Of a stretch of DNA of 64,000 nucleotides, positions 37,372-51,685 are shown piece after piece (position 1 is the first letter of the stretch; each line of letters opens with the position of its first letter). The notes beneath the pieces were generated by a model, which did not search any database, had not been told where the DNA came from, and saw nothing but the letters and a program-made list of their open reading frames with translations. The position numbers were made by a program, and so were the translations under genes. The stretch is from Luscinia megarhynchos (Eukaryota > Chordata > Aves > Passeriformes > Turdidae), in assembly GCA_034336665.1 (NCBI GenBank), contig JAPFBE010000003.1, positions 37,484,360-37,548,359 on the forward strand, in the 5' to 3' direction.

Positions 37372-40300
37372 CCCCTGGGCTTCAGCCACTGAGCCAGAAG
37401 CTGCTTCAGTAGCCGTGCTTCAGAATAGAGGCTACCAGGATACCAGAGAGCAGGTGCCAGCATGTCACCCTGCATGGATGACATGGAGAAGAAGGAGGAA
37501 GAGGTATCCACACACCCAAATTATTCATCTTGGCCACGTGTCCCTTATCACAAACATTCCCAAAAGTCTATTTATCTACGTTTCTAACAATCTAATTTAC
37601 ACTTTACTATTTTTGGTGGCTTGTTTCCCTTCCCTCTGTGTTGGTATTTTCCCCCAGGGGTTCAAATTCAGCGCCTGAGACACCAGGGTATCACTCAGGG
37701 GTCTTTGAGACCCCCAAGGAGGCCAGGGGTACGCCCTGGGCTCCCACACCTCCAATTTCCCATGTACCTTCCTTTAAAAGGAGCATTTGGGAGAATGTTC
37801 ACCTCCTGCTGTTGGCCCTTGGTGCTGATATCATCTGCAGCAAGTTTGGGGAACGCTTTTACTTTCTCACCTCTTTGCTGTTGAACAGAGCTGCAGCAAA
37901 AATTATTCTCTTCTGCTTTTGAAGACACCTTATTATGAAGAATTTCTTGTTTAAATTATTCAGGATGTCAGCACTACTTCACACAGGTTTATTGGCTGAT
38001 GTTAACATTGGGAGTTTTCAGTGGGAGGTGAAGTATAATCCCAAGGAATTATGCTACAGAAACCAGAGGGTAGACACCAATCCCTTCTGAGCTGCTTTTT
38101 TTAAACTTCTATTTTTATTTTCTCTGAATAAAATTTGCACAGATTCTCAGCTATCTTGGTCAGAGACCTAGAGAAGCCAATTTGCCTGAGCTCAGCTTGT
38201 TGTGGGATTGCTGTTTTATTCACAAGCAGAGAGGTGTTGCTAGAATCTTACTGTTTGAACCCCAGAAACCTGTCCTAGTGCTTGTACTCAGATCAAGTAT
38301 TGAAAGCAGGAATTATTTCTACTTAGCTCTTCCTCCAATATCTCACTTCTGTCAAAAATCATTAAGTTTTACCAAAATCAAGCATGTCTCCAAACATTTG
38401 ACAGGGCTTTCTAGGACCTAATTTATTTTTTTAAAATGAGACAAATGTCTCGTGGAATAAGTGGCATTACAGTGTTCAGGCTGTATCTTTGATGTGTGAG
38501 AAATCTAGGCACATGTGCTTGTGTTAAGCGTACACTGGTGCAGTGCCTTTCTGGCTCATGTGCTTTTGGTGGAGAGGAGGCTTTTTCACAAGACGTCAAA
38601 ACTCTCAGAAGTCAAGGGGAAAAACTTTCAAAACATTTTTGTGAATGTTTTTATTTTTTTATCCAGCTCTGCCTGTGTCCTTCAGATGGTTTTATTCTCT
38701 GAAAAGAAATTGTCTGACTATTTCTAGAGTTGCTTCTGGGCTTGATGACATAATTTACTCAGTTTAGCACAGAACTGCAAAAGTCTAAATTAACAAACCA
38801 CAGTGCTCTGGTGCTAGAGCTAAATCAACAAATAGTGTTTTCAGTGAAGCATTGCTACTTTATTTTTTCTCCAAAGTTTCTTTCACTGGCAGGATGTCAA
38901 TGGGGAAAGGAGAGCTATTCAATGTACAAATCAGAGCAAAGCTAAAATCTTATTGTATTGCAGTTTTGGAGGGCCTTTATTTCTCTCTGCTACAGGTGCT
39001 GATCCTTTTCATTAAAACTGAATTTCCTACAAAGATGCCTGTTTTAATTGTGCTTTTATCACATGGGAAGAAAATCCAGCTCGGTTTTGGTGGTTAACTT
39101 CTCTCAAAGGAAATACCTGTTTCAGTCAGGTGTTGTAAGGGGATGCTTTACAACACCCACAGCAACATTTTGGGGATGTTGAGAGAGCAGGAGCATGTGC
39201 TGAGCACCCCATGCAGAAGGCTGCAGCAAGAAGGGTGTTGGCAGCACCTGGCCAAAGCTTTCTGAAGCCCTTTAGGTTTTTCTTTTCTCATTAGGGCCAA
39301 AGACAGACACTTCCTCACCTGGACAGAGCAGAGCACCTCTGGGTTACCCCCCTTATTTTTTCCTGCTGCTTTGCAGGTATAAAGCAGCCAAACAGACTCC
39401 TTGTGGATTTTTCCTTAAACAATTCAAATTTTCTGCTATTCAATTCCTATCTAACTGAAAAATATTTTCATTAAGAATGTGTAGAAATTGGATATTTGTC
39501 TTGTGTGGTGGGACAAGGAAACCACTGTGAAACTCTTCAGTGCAAAGCTACGTAGTGGAAAGGAAATTGCTCTGCTGGATCCTTAAATGACAGCATAATT
39601 TTGTCTATAGTGCTGAAGTAGTGCAATTTACTTGAAGATCTCAGTTACTTACAAAGAAAACCCAACAAACCAACTCATATTTCTGCTTGATTTATACCAA
39701 AATTTTAGATAGGTACCCTATAAAGAAATTGTTCCAAAGTAAAGGAGCATTAATCTTCTTTTAAGGAAGTAAAAAATTAAATAATAGATGTGCAGGTACA
39801 AAGGTAATTTTGATGGCTTCCAGAAGAAAGCTTTGCCTGACCAATTAGCCTTTCTACACAGCATCTTTCTTCTCTTGGCTGCAGCTTGCCTCAAACCACT
39901 TACAGATTATGGCTGCCCAGCAGTCTGTGGGTTTTCTCACTTCTTTTATCCCACTTCTTGAAACTGAGGAACTGCTAACGTCAGCTGGGTCTGGAGATGC
40001 GTGAATGGTGATTGGCACACGTTTTTCAATGGGAAGAAGGAGGTTAGGAAAATATGACACAAGCTTTGGAGGGCGTGGCTTTTGTGGGTTGTGTGCTGCT
40101 ATCCTTCCATCTGTTTTTAGATCAGTTCAGTGACAGTCCCTTGAGGGAAGGATGCTTCTTACTTTTATAAAAAAGTGAGAATATGTTTGTATCCCATAAT
40201 TTAAAACATAAATTTATGCCTTACATTATTATATTTTCCTTTTGTGTTTCATATTAATCTCGTGACAAAAAAGTATAAAATTCTTCCCTGCTAGAAGCCC

Positions 40301-41087
40301 AACTGATAAACTAGTTTAGCTAAGGAATTTCAATATAGATTTTCTTTTAAAACAAATCAGATTGTCAAGCTTTCTCTAGAGTAAGGAAATAATTCCATAA
40401 CACAACAACATGCTCTATAACATCAAAAAGAAATCTGTAAGCTACCATATTATGGGAAATTAAACTGAAGGTGTAGGTGACAAGGCAAATCTGTAATAGG
40501 TGGAAGCTTATATATTATTACATGCCATGACATTATGACTGGCTATGTTAAAGTAAATTATAACAATGGAGAAATGTTGCAGGAAGCCTTGAAAACAGGC
40601 AGGGCTTTAGGGGGTGGATGAAGAAAACTGGAAAATCAACTAAGCGTGTTTGTGAGGATTGCTGGTAAAGAGCAGCTGTCTTACTGAAATGTTAATATTT
40701 TCTTTTTCATACCAAGAATACATCATATTTACTTGAAGCACTGTTGGGACACTTTGCTGTCGTGTATGGCAGCTTGCAAAATTGCAAGATTGAGTTCTTT
40801 ATGCAATGTTGATATATTGTGGGACTGTTTCTCAAGTGGTGAAAATTGACATAGTCAGAATTTAGCATCTGGTCCAGGCCATTTATTTATCTGGCAAGTG
40901 TTAAACCAACATATACCTGTCAAATATTCCAGAATACTTAAGATTCATATTTTTTTTAAAATCATAACTGTACTGAAATTCTGAAAGGCTGTTTTATTTT
41001 CCTAAAAGTAGATGGAAAATGACAAAGTTCTAAAATTTAAAGTACTTATTTATATGCAGTGGTTTTTAGTATACGTTCCATTAATTT

Positions 41088-41105
41088 CATAGAATATATT
41101 CTATG
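41088..41105. repeat. Perfect 18-bp palindrome
   Basis: CATAGAATATATTCTATG is fully self-complementary with no spacer. It stands in unique AT-rich sequence. Part of it resembles the CR1 tail word TCATAGAAT, but no CR1 body follows. Confidence 0.9.
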
Positions 41106-42150
41106 TACAAGTGATCACTGACTTGACTGACATTACCTAGACTCTTAAGGAATATAAAATAATGAGAATAAATTAATTTAGGAAAAGTGAGTGACTGGAG
41201 CAATGAGACACTCTAGTAAAGATTATGTGCATAGCAAGTGGTTCAGTTAACATATGAGCTCTGGCATATCAAAACTTCTGACTGATATTGGTTTGAATAA
41301 TGAAATTATCAAGTGTGATGGAGAAAAAACAGAAATAATAAATTGTTTTGTTTTAAGGAAAGCTGGGAAAGCTGAGAGCACTAGTGCCAAATTACCTACT
41401 TAAGAAGTCAGAGAGGAAGTCAAACATCAGCTAAAAAACAAAGAGTATTTTTCTACCTGCAGATTTGGCAATTTATACTGAAGATATTCAGAACTGACCA
41501 CAGAGTTCTGAGTCAGTGACAAAGTTGAAAAATTATGATATTAATGATACGTACATGACAGCTGGAAAATGCAATGGGTCAGTAAATTTTGTTTCTTTTT
41601 AAAGTAAGAATAGACTGATAGAGAACACTGCAACCAGCTTAGTTTGTTATCAGAGCTTGAAGACACCACAGGATATGCAGTGACTAAGATATCAGAGGGT
41701 GAAACTTACTTGAGTCAGTGAGCATAATTTTATGAAGAATGGGACCTGTCACAAAAGCATCAGTGACACCATGTCATGCAGATATGACAATGCTGCCTGC
41801 TGACAGCATTTCAGAGTTTTTGTAAGGCTCTTGATTCAGTACCCCTGTATTTGGATTTTAACAATTCAATGACGCAATGGTTTGGTTTTTGATTGAGACT
41901 TGTAATTTAATGGGCCTTCTTAAAAATACAGTGGGTATTTTTTACATTACTTAAACTCATTATTACAACCTCAGCTAGTTTTCCTTTAATGACAGAGTTT
42001 AATATTGAGGGCCCTGGGGCAGAGAAACAGAAGCTTAGAGTCTTTCTGCATTTAATGAATGTTTTTTGAAAGCCTGAAACTGACGGATTATATTTTATAT
42101 CAATTTTTAATTAAATATTAAAAGGAAAAAAAGTAAGGCTTTGCAACATT

Positions 42151-42175
42151 TCAATATTATGTTAGATAATATTGA
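42151..42175. repeat. 9-bp inverted repeat with 7-base loop
   Basis: TCAATATTA and TAATATTGA are perfect complements around TGTTAGA. The sequence is AT-rich and may be a chance hairpin. Confidence 0.85.
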
Positions 42176-43440
42176 TATTATATAACTGTTGATAGCTATT
42201 AGAGATTTATTGGAAATCAGTTCTTAGTTTCAGTGCTGCATTCTGATCAAAGTTTCCTATTAGATATGCAGTCAATCAGAAATCTTAAGTGAAGACTTAT
42301 TCAAGACTTCCTTCTATTTGGCAAAATACCTGTTATATTGACATATCTTTCATTGCAAACTGCAAGAGTTGACATTGGGATGTACTTTGTCAAGTGAACA
42401 CTCTTAACATCCTTGGTGTGTTGACACAAGTGGCTTGACTGTGAATGGAGGAAAAGCAGTACAGAGAACATCCTTCCCTTCCTTACAGAAAAACACAGAG
42501 GCCAGTAAGTGACACTGAGTGCTTGATCTTGGTGTTTTCCCACACTCTGAGCCACTGCTTGGGAACCTGGTTGGTCAGCTATTCATAAAATCTTTTCAAG
42601 TTTCTGGTAAAAGATTGAAAGTGAGATAATAAAATGGAAACATACTTTATATGACTTATTAACAGGTTGATGATTCATTTGTGGGATACTGCTCTGTAGA
42701 TTTCTGAGAAAACATAGATTAGTGTAGAAAAAACAATTTTTTTCTCAGCACTTTCTATACAACAGTAGCCTGTTGCATTCCTTTTCCCCATGCATCAATC
42801 ATCTTAGAATATTTTTATTTTACATCCATACTATATATGTTTAGGAACTGCATAACAAATGATCAGTATAGATTCTTGTTTATAGTACACCAGCTGGCAG
42901 GATTTATAAAGGTCTGCTTGATCTGCATTGATTTGTAAAACAGTGACTTCACTCTGTCATGCTGCTTAGTCTTCAAGGTGTTACTATCAAATGCAAAAGG
43001 TACAAACAGATTTCAGGGTAGTGACACACTTCAGTAATACGTCTGTTACTTGTTTGGTGTTCTAAATAGCCTTTTTATTGAAAGGTTTTAAGACTTAGTA
43101 CAGAAACCCCCTGTGGACCACCACAGATTCACATGATGCTGAAGAATAACAGAATAACAGGAAGATACTGGCAATGACAACTCTTATTAAAACTGAACTG
43201 AACAAGAGAATTGCACCAACATTTGTGATCTGGGCTATGAGAACCTGTTGGGCTTATCTTTTGCTCACTGAAAACAAAAAGTTTCAACAGATGTATCTAT
43301 GCTTTAGAGATTTATTGAATCTGAAATGTCATCTCTGACAGTCAAACTTCAGAGAGGAAAGATTTATTGAAATATTTTGAGTGAATCACTAAGTAAAATC
43401 TCTGACTATATCCACAGCAAGGGAAGCATGGTTATTTACC

Positions 43441-46400
43441 CCCTCTTCCATTCTTTTGTTGTTCACCTCTAGTGCTTGGCAAACATCTGAAATAATGTTG
43501 ATAACATCACAGATGAGTTGGAAAATGTCATCTTGGTCAGCCTGAGACGTGGATCATGCAATCTGGAGCTCCTTGAAGGAGGCCATGCACTCGAAAGAGG
43601 CAGGAAACTCTCCCGAGCAGGGCCAGCCTGCCCCAGCTGCTCCCAAGTGCCAGAGTGGCTTTTGCCAGCTGCCTGCCTACCTCTGTCATGCTTTCTTCTA
43701 ATGCTTGAGTCAGTCAGAGGGTGAGAGAAAGAAGTGACTCAGGAATCTCACCTCAAGCACAGTCCTTTTGAGAGGTTAGGGCATCCTGGTGTCATCCACA
43801 GCCCTGAGGCTGAGACAGGTATCTTTTGGCCTCGGCTCTCCAAACATTCATGTTCTTTAACTTGCAGAGATTTCTCAGGAGATGATGCTAGTTAGTAGAC
43901 TCAGATATTGTATGAAGGTGGATATATTTATCTGTTTCAAATACGTAATGTAATAACAATTGAATTCCAGAATGCAGTTCTATTTCAAAATACCCAAGGT
44001 TAAATTCAGAATTTCATTGAAATATGTAGATTCTTTGGATGATTTTTAAAACTTCTAGTTTTTAAGGATTTTTTTTTTCCTTAGGATGCAATTAATGTAC
44101 AAAACTAAAGAGCAATATATGTAAAAATTAAACAACCCCACACTGTTAAAATGTTGTCTTTAAAGTATTTCTAGAAAGAGTTAGCAGTTAGTGTTCTCCT
44201 GAAATTCAGTGCTAATCATTAAGTCAGGAAATATTAAGTATCTGTGACTTGCAATTAGGTGCAGCCTATTTGTAGCACCTGTTTGGCAGGAGAAATGAGG
44301 ACTGTACAGTTCCCTCAGAGTATAATGTGCCTGAGGAGTTTTTTACTTCAGAAACAATGTGAGAAGGATGCTCTTTTTTTACCTCCTTGCTATTCAGGAC
44401 CTCACCTGCTCACTTGACCAAAAAACTAACCTACACTTTTGCTCTGTAAAGGAATTGAAATGAATTCTAGTTCACCTTACACATCACCAGAATAGTGCTT
44501 CAAATAATGCTAGTTATTTCTGAGTGAAAACAGTATTGTTTGGTTTGTGCTCCATCCAGTCCAAATTTCATTGCTACTTTAAGCTACTCCACTTCTCTTC
44601 TTGGGTAACTGATTAACTGTGTCTTTGCCATAAAAATTTATAGTATCTTCTTCCTTCCATTCTGACGTTTGTGGCAGAGAAAATTTATCCACTCCAAAAC
44701 TCTGAATTCATCCTTTGCACCTGTATTTAAGGGATTTAATGTCTGCAAGCTGGAAAGCCAATATTAGCTTGGTTACTGTGGTAACAGACTCATTTTCAGC
44801 AGCCTGTAATGAATGCTGCTAGAAGCAGCACTGCTATTCTTGAATTTCATTTATGTAAATGTGTTTTAAACACCTTTCTCCCATATCACATCTCCTGCTA
44901 ATAATCTCCAAGTATGAAGGTACTGGTATTTGAAGCTTTCTCATGAAGTTCAGGTTTCAGTGTGATGGTGCATTTGGGTAAGCTCAGATGCTTTTGCAGA
45001 GTTCTGGCCTATCACCCCAGTTAATACCACACTGAAAGGATACCCTTGGAACTGGGTGCCTCAGTGAGCTTTGCTCCTCTTGTCTGTTTTACAAAAACTT
45101 GTAAATTAAAAAGCCCTATGACCTCTTGGTTTTATCCACACTTTTTGAGAGACTGAAGGAGCCTAGCCATCAATGCCTTTGAAACTGGGTATAAATCTCA
45201 GTTTAATAATTATGTTGCTGGAGACAGGAACATTGTTCCCTGAATTTCTTGTAAAGCAATAAAAACTCTTTAAATCACATCACAAAAAGCCAAAAAATAT
45301 TTAAAAGGATTGCTCATAATTTAAAAAGCTGCCAGTATTTTTACGGGGATGTTTTTGTTTTCGCTCTCAGTGCTTAGCTCTCTTTGGAATTACGTTTTCA
45401 TTAATTTCACGAAAGTTTACTCATGTCAAAACCTAGAGGCAATATTCTTTAGGCACAACCACCTTGAAACAAAAACCAAATATGTTACTAATAAGAAAAA
45501 ATTAGTACAGTACTTAAAACAAGGGTAAAACAATTATATCTGTTGACCACTAGAGAGACTTACATATTAGAGAGACTAACTTATTTTAACTACAGAACAG
45601 CTGAATAAGGGAAATAAAACCAGCATAACTGTCAGTGTCATAATTACTTTCCAATATGGGAACAATCCTTAAGAGATTTATACAAAGATTACAGAAAGTT
45701 AATTATAAGAGCATGATGTAGTAATGAAGTAAAGATGCCTGCATTAAATTAGTTCATTGCTCAGAAGAACTTTGGAGGATGTTCCCTACCCCGCAAGCAG
45801 TAACTTCCCCATGAACTCAGGATGACACAAGCCTGGCCCTGAGGCAGAGGGAGTTGGGGCTGATATGATGGTTCACCACAATTACTCAGTCTTTAAATGA
45901 TAAAACTACCAGCAGTGCTAGTAGCACCACTGTGCTTTCCCTGCCTGCTGTGAAAAATCCTTTCCATAACTTGGAAGGATTATCACTGAAGTATTTCTCC
46001 GTTGTGTAAGTATGTTGTCTCGTCTGACTGCACCTGAAAACAAGCTATGAGAAAATATATAAAAAAGATGTGTTTGAATTTGAGCCCAGGGGTCACACAG
46101 CCCCACCTTCTGTCTTTCACATTGCAGTACTTTTCTCAGAGTTTGTAAGTACAGAAGGAGGGAGGGACCAAAACAGCAATGGCTGTAGCAGAGTATTCCT
46201 TATCACCACGGATACTTACAAAATTCAGGTTTTCTATTCAGTATAAGCATGGTGCTTTTTTTCACACTCTTGCTTCTCTCCTGGAAATCTCTAGTAACAT
46301 TTCTTCCCACTTGCTTCTCCACTTAAGAGTTAATAATGTGTTAGTTTATCAGAAACATGCAGTCCATTCAACCAAAATTGAGGCCCTGTTTTTTATTCTG

Positions 46401-49400
46401 CAGTCATAGTCTGTATTTTAAAGCAATGCTAGACATTTGCTAGAAACAAGGATCAGACATCTTATTCTGTAACACCATTTAACTTTCTGTCCTCTGAGAT
46501 TTGCATTTTAAATTTTCTAGTTGAAAGGTAAATATACTTACCAAAGAGTCTTTTTCTTAGATGGGAGGGCTTTTCACTAATCCTAGAAAAACAAATTGTC
46601 AAAAATTCCTCGGCTGCTTTATGCTGTGCTGCAGCATGTGTGGATTAGGAAGGCTAAAGTGCTGTTATGCTCAGCTTTCTTCCAGCAGGTGATGCTTGCT
46701 GGGGACAGGCACACAAGTGCTGTGGTTTGGGATGGCTGGCCCTGCAGCACAGGGGGTTCATCAAAGACAGAATGATCTGTGGTAGCTCCTGTGCCCCTAC
46801 TGTAGTGCTCATATAGATGCTCTGCAAAGTACCATCATCTACCGCCTCAAGCAACTTTTAAATACATAGGATGGTGTACAGGGATCTGTTGTTGTTGTTG
46901 TTGTTTTTTTATTTACAGCAGGAAAAGGATGGGTGTCAGCCCTGGAGGACCAGCAAAGCTCTGTGATAAATTGCTGGTGAGAGCAGAGGCCTTATGTGCA
47001 TATGGAGAGCAGCAGAAAACTCATCAGCAGTGCTTTCTCTTGGGGGGATCAGTGAAAAGACACAGGGTGAACAGATGTCTCTGGCTTCTGCAGGCTTTTG
47101 CTGAGTTCCTCAGTTGGACTGTTCTGGACTGAGTCTGCTCACAGACCTTGGCACAAAGCAGCCTGTGCCAGAGAGAGCCTGTGCTGTTCTGCTTGTGCTT
47201 CTCCCCTGGCCAGGAGGGGCCAAATCCTGCCTGACAGGAGGCACTAGGAGCTACAGCTTCTGTCTTTCTGCTGTTCCAGCTCATTTCTGTCTCCCTGATT
47301 GTGCTGTTGTCTGCACTCATGACACAGATTGTGAAAAGATGTTATTGAATCATGGGAAGTGATGCCCAGAAATGATTTCCCATGCCCAGAAATGGAGAGG
47401 CTGGAGCAGGGCAGGCTCCAGGGCTGTACCACTGCTTCTTTATTGAGGCTATTTTTGGTTCACACTCAAAATTTAACATTTTACTAGGAGACAGAACACA
47501 GTCTGATCTTGTTCTACTGCTTTCATGGCCTTGCCAGACTGCATCGTATTGCATATAAAAAGCTAAAAACCTGAATTTAATGTGTGATTCCTCAGATAAG
47601 CTATCTGAAAGCACACTGCTGCAAAGTTGAATAGATGGCGAGGTTTGGGCTATAAATTATGCTGTTCTTCTACTCAAAACAGAGATTTCTATCAGGATGT
47701 GAAGGGAATAGGGAGTTGTTTAAATATTCTGAAACGTTTTAAATTTGTAACAATCTTAAAAATACTGTGCTTCAGGGAGTATAAATATCTGGGAGGGATA
47801 ATGAAAATGTTGGTGGTAAATGTGTTTGAAAATTATGGATTTGAGTATAATTTTGTGTGTAGTTATTGGAGGTTATCATGTGATTAATATGATCTTGATG
47901 TGGAATTGGATAGGGAAAAAGAAGATAAAGATACTTCTTATCTGTGTCCATTAATAGAATATTTATTTATTCTTATTAGTAGACTATCTCTATTTCCTTC
48001 CTTCCATCCACACAAAAGTACTTCAGAGTACAATTAAAAGCATTTGACTTCCCTTTGTGTATTGTTTAGCAATAAATTAATTAATTTTCCCAATACCTGT
48101 GTCAGTTAACTATCTTAAATTCAAAGCTGAAACTCAGCCAAAGCATCTCAGCTTCTTTTCTTTGAGAAGAGAATGAATGGGGAGGTTTTTTCCTCACTAA
48201 TAAAATTAAAAAACGATTGTAGCTGTTTTTTCATTTCAAATCCCCAAGTCACTACTGAGAATGAAGTAATTTGGTAATACTGGTATAACAAGTAAGGGAA
48301 AAATTTATAGTATTGCAGAGATTTCTTTGGGTCATTGGTAGCAAGAGAATATGGAGTCTGGAGTTTTTGTGGGGTTTTGTTTGTTTGTTGTTTTGGTTTT
48401 TCTTACTAATTTTCAACTAGCATTGACAGCACCTGCTTAGCCCTGAAATCCATTTTGGCCCCTGCTGTGTGAGGATGACCTCAGTCAGGGCTGAACTTTA
48501 AAAATCTTACAGTGTCCCTTGCAGTCGTGTCTCCAGCTGCATGCTGCTGACAGATACCAACACTGACCTCCTTCTGCTGGAGTATGACATGATTTATTCC
48601 TAAGCACCCTTGCTTCCAGAAAGTGGTCTTGGGTGACCCCTGGTCGGTCACCACTCCTCCAAAAAATCACCTCAGTGAATCCTGCAGAGTTCCTAGGCAC
48701 ATTTAGTGTCTGGGGCACTGTACCACAAGAGCCAATTGGAGTTTCACTGCAAGACTGTGAGGCACTGGGACACGCTCACAGCTTCTAGACAGAGATGAGG
48801 AGTAGCCACAGAGCTGCTAATGACATCTTGCAGAACCAGTGCAGTGTGAAAGCTGCAATTATTTCTGTATGCTGGTAAGAAATCCTCATGGGCCTTGTGT
48901 CTCCAGTGACACATCTGCTGTCCTGGCTGCCGAGGCTTCCATGAAACTTCCTCTGTGGACACCAGAGCACTTCATTGCCCTGCAGAATGAATTGTGCAGC
49001 CAGCAGAGTTTCCTCGTGAAACCTCATTGTGTTACAGAACTGACACCAGCCCATTGCAAGTTGCAGGAACAGCTGCAATATTTAAATTCAAATACTACTT
49101 GATGTCAAATTTCCAAGGGAATGAAGAAAGTTGCCAGCTTTCATTACTAACAATTTCTTGTATTTCTCTCTTTTCCTGATGAAGAATTTTGTCACAGTAA
49201 CACAGAACCATCATGCATTTTATTTTAACAACTGAGAGCATAATTTGTAATCAATGAGAATGAAGGTTAAAGTGTCAGCAGTAAGGTCTCCACTGCAAAA
49301 ACTGACCACTGGAAAAAAAAAGAGAAATTGTAAATTATATTTTTTTATGGTTAAGCCTTCTTTTGCCCCAATTCCAGGTTTTCTGGTGATAAAGCAGTAT

Positions 49401-51685
49401 GCATTTATAAGGCAGTAATAACCCTCTACTCAATGGCAGGATATACTTGAAGAAAAAGATGATTTATTATTAATACTTTTCTAATGAGCTGTATTCCATA
49501 GGGAAATTGAGCCTAGAAATGTGAACAATTGATAAAAGACTTGTATTTTTTCTATCATAGAAGAAAAATGAAATATGTAAAAGACATAAAAATGGGACTA
49601 GTTTAAAAATAGGGTGATTTTGTGTGAAGGCATTTGCTTCCTCCCTCTGCTGTTTATTTTATTTTAGGATGTGTTCCACAGCTTTCACCCTCACCTTCTG
49701 GAATTTGTACATCTCTTTAAAGCAAATTGTTGTAAAGCATATTTAGTGTCTCAAGAATTAGTACCAAGCTACATTATTCATGGAAATTTCTGCTACAGTA
49801 AGTGATTTAAAGGAATACTACCTCAAACAAAATCTTCTCATTTAAAAATAGCACATTTCAATGTTTTATTATTTCATTTTATTGCATTTTGATCCAGTTT
49901 TGTCATCTCGGGGGGTTATTGTTGGGTTTTTGTTCGTTGTCTTTCGTTTTGAGAGAAGAGAAACATCTGTGGCCAAATCAATTGGGAAGAACTGCAAAGC
50001 TCTCCATGTGCAGACCTTTCTCTAAAGCTCATTTGGATGTATTTGGACCCTTCCAGTGTTGGTTTTGGTTAGGATGTTGGCCAATGGGATGTACACATGG
50101 CAGGGATCATCTCATGTTTTACCAGTGTCATATTCTTTGTGACCAGGTTGGTTTTTTTTTTAATTATTTGGTTATTTCTATTGAGCTGACTTAGTCTGTT
50201 TTGCTAAAAGCAACACTGACTTTTGCTATTTTAAAGCAAATATGTCTTGTAAACAGGCTCCTGATGGACCTTAAAATATACTAGCATGTGATCAGCTGCA
50301 GGACTCTTGTTGCTGGCACTGTGGGAGCAGGATTGTTCTTTGTGCTTCCTGGTTCAGACTTGTGCTGAGAGGGGGAGGGAGAGGCAGGCTGAGATCCTGG
50401 GTGCTTCCTTGCTGCCACACCTGGCACCCAGGCTCATGCCATGGGATGGCTTCTGCAGAGATCAGAGCTGTGCTCACTTTTTTTGCCTAGATGGGAATTT
50501 ACTGTTTGAGGTGGATTACCTGGATTATATTGACATGGTCAATATAGGCAGGTATGTAGGCAGCAATTTGCAGCATGTTCAAATTTACTTGTTCAAACCA
50601 AAGGTCCGTCCAGCTCTGTTTGCCATCACTCAATAACAGATAATTGGAAAACAATAAGAACAGGGTGAGCATGTAGGGATGCTTTTTCCATGAAGCAGTT
50701 TTCCACTTGGAAGTTTAGGCACTTCCTGAGTTGGAAGCAATATACCTTTATAATTTGACTCAGAAATTTTGCCTGAGATCTGGTCAAATCAATTTTCAAG
50801 TCTGTTGATGCCTTGATTCATGTACAGCATTCAGTGGCAAAGAGCTTGACCCAGAGATTTTGTTTCTTTCATGCCTGTCCTCTCACAGCTTCAGCTGGTG
50901 TCAGAGTTCTTATGCACTTGCTCTCCTTATAAGTTCTCTGTGGCACTTCTGAGATTACAGAAAACTCTTATCCTCCCCAGTGACAGTAGCATTGCCCTCA
51001 ATGCTGATCCTAGTTTATGCAACACTTCTAGGTAAAACAATTAAAATGCTGGGAGTTTTTTCTGGCATTTCCCAATATTTTTCAACAAAATCTATTCTGA
51101 ACTTTTACCTGAAATCCAAAACGTGTTATGGGAATGGAAGCAACCAATGCCTGAGTTTGGGGGTTTTTTTCCTTTCCTGTATTAACTGTTTCCTGGATCT
51201 GACTAATACATTTTCTTTAAAAGAAAAAACGCAAGCGTCATCATATTCCACCAATCCATCCAACCTCACCCACACCCTGCCTTCCCCAAAACCAAAGAAA
51301 ACTAGGTATCCATTCCAAGAAAGTCTTCCTAAATTTTCTTTTCCTTTCATGGAAGCTAAATTTTTGGCTGCACCATTAGGAAAAAATAAAATATTGGCTT
51401 TACTTTTATAGTTCTACATGTATGTATGAGAGTGCATGAATAATAACAATTTTTTTCAGCAGTTGCTATGGAAAACAGTTTTGTGTGGTGAATCATTCTT
51501 TGACTTTTGTTGAATAAAGTCATCCTACTTATTTTATAATAATTTTAATTACATGTATTTGTTGAAAATTAAAATGTTAAGAAGTAAGATGTATGTTAAA
51601 GTGAATACACTTTAAAGAAGATGCTTTTTTTGTTGTACAATGGATGATGTGTGCTATTTTTAATGCTACTCTGTAAAAGAAAAGA
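43441..51685. other. Unique non-coding DNA
   Basis: No gene is supported. The longest open frame is 143 codons (50,980-51,411, plus). It is rich in Ser, Thr, Lys and Phe and ends in AT-rich sequence, with no domain. GC-richer patches occur at about 43,540-43,690, 46,680-46,830, 46,930-47,420 and 50,290-50,470. A 13-bp word ATGCCCAGAAATG is repeated at 47,360-47,397. A (GTT)n run is listed separately. Confidence 0.45.
46887..46906 (+). repeat. Short (GTT)n microsatellite
   Basis: About six GTT units are followed by a T run. It is a minor simple repeat. Confidence 0.85.

Larger units (their letters stand above)
37372..43440. other. Unique DNA after the minisatellite, no gene
   Basis: The first 600 bases are moderately GC-rich and hold overlapping 77-94-codon frames on both strands without a recognisable domain. 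A small hairpin CCAGGG/CCCTGG lies at about 37,722-37,740. Beyond 38,000 the sequence is AT-rich and unique. Two perfect inverted repeats lie at 41,088-41,105 and 42,151-42,175. No mobile element is recognised. Confidence 0.45.

Noticed and set aside
37610..37640. TTTTTGGTGGCTTGTTTCCC resembling a retroviral primer-binding site
   Set aside because: Only a partial match, no LTR ends upstream, and the downstream frames do not resemble gag.
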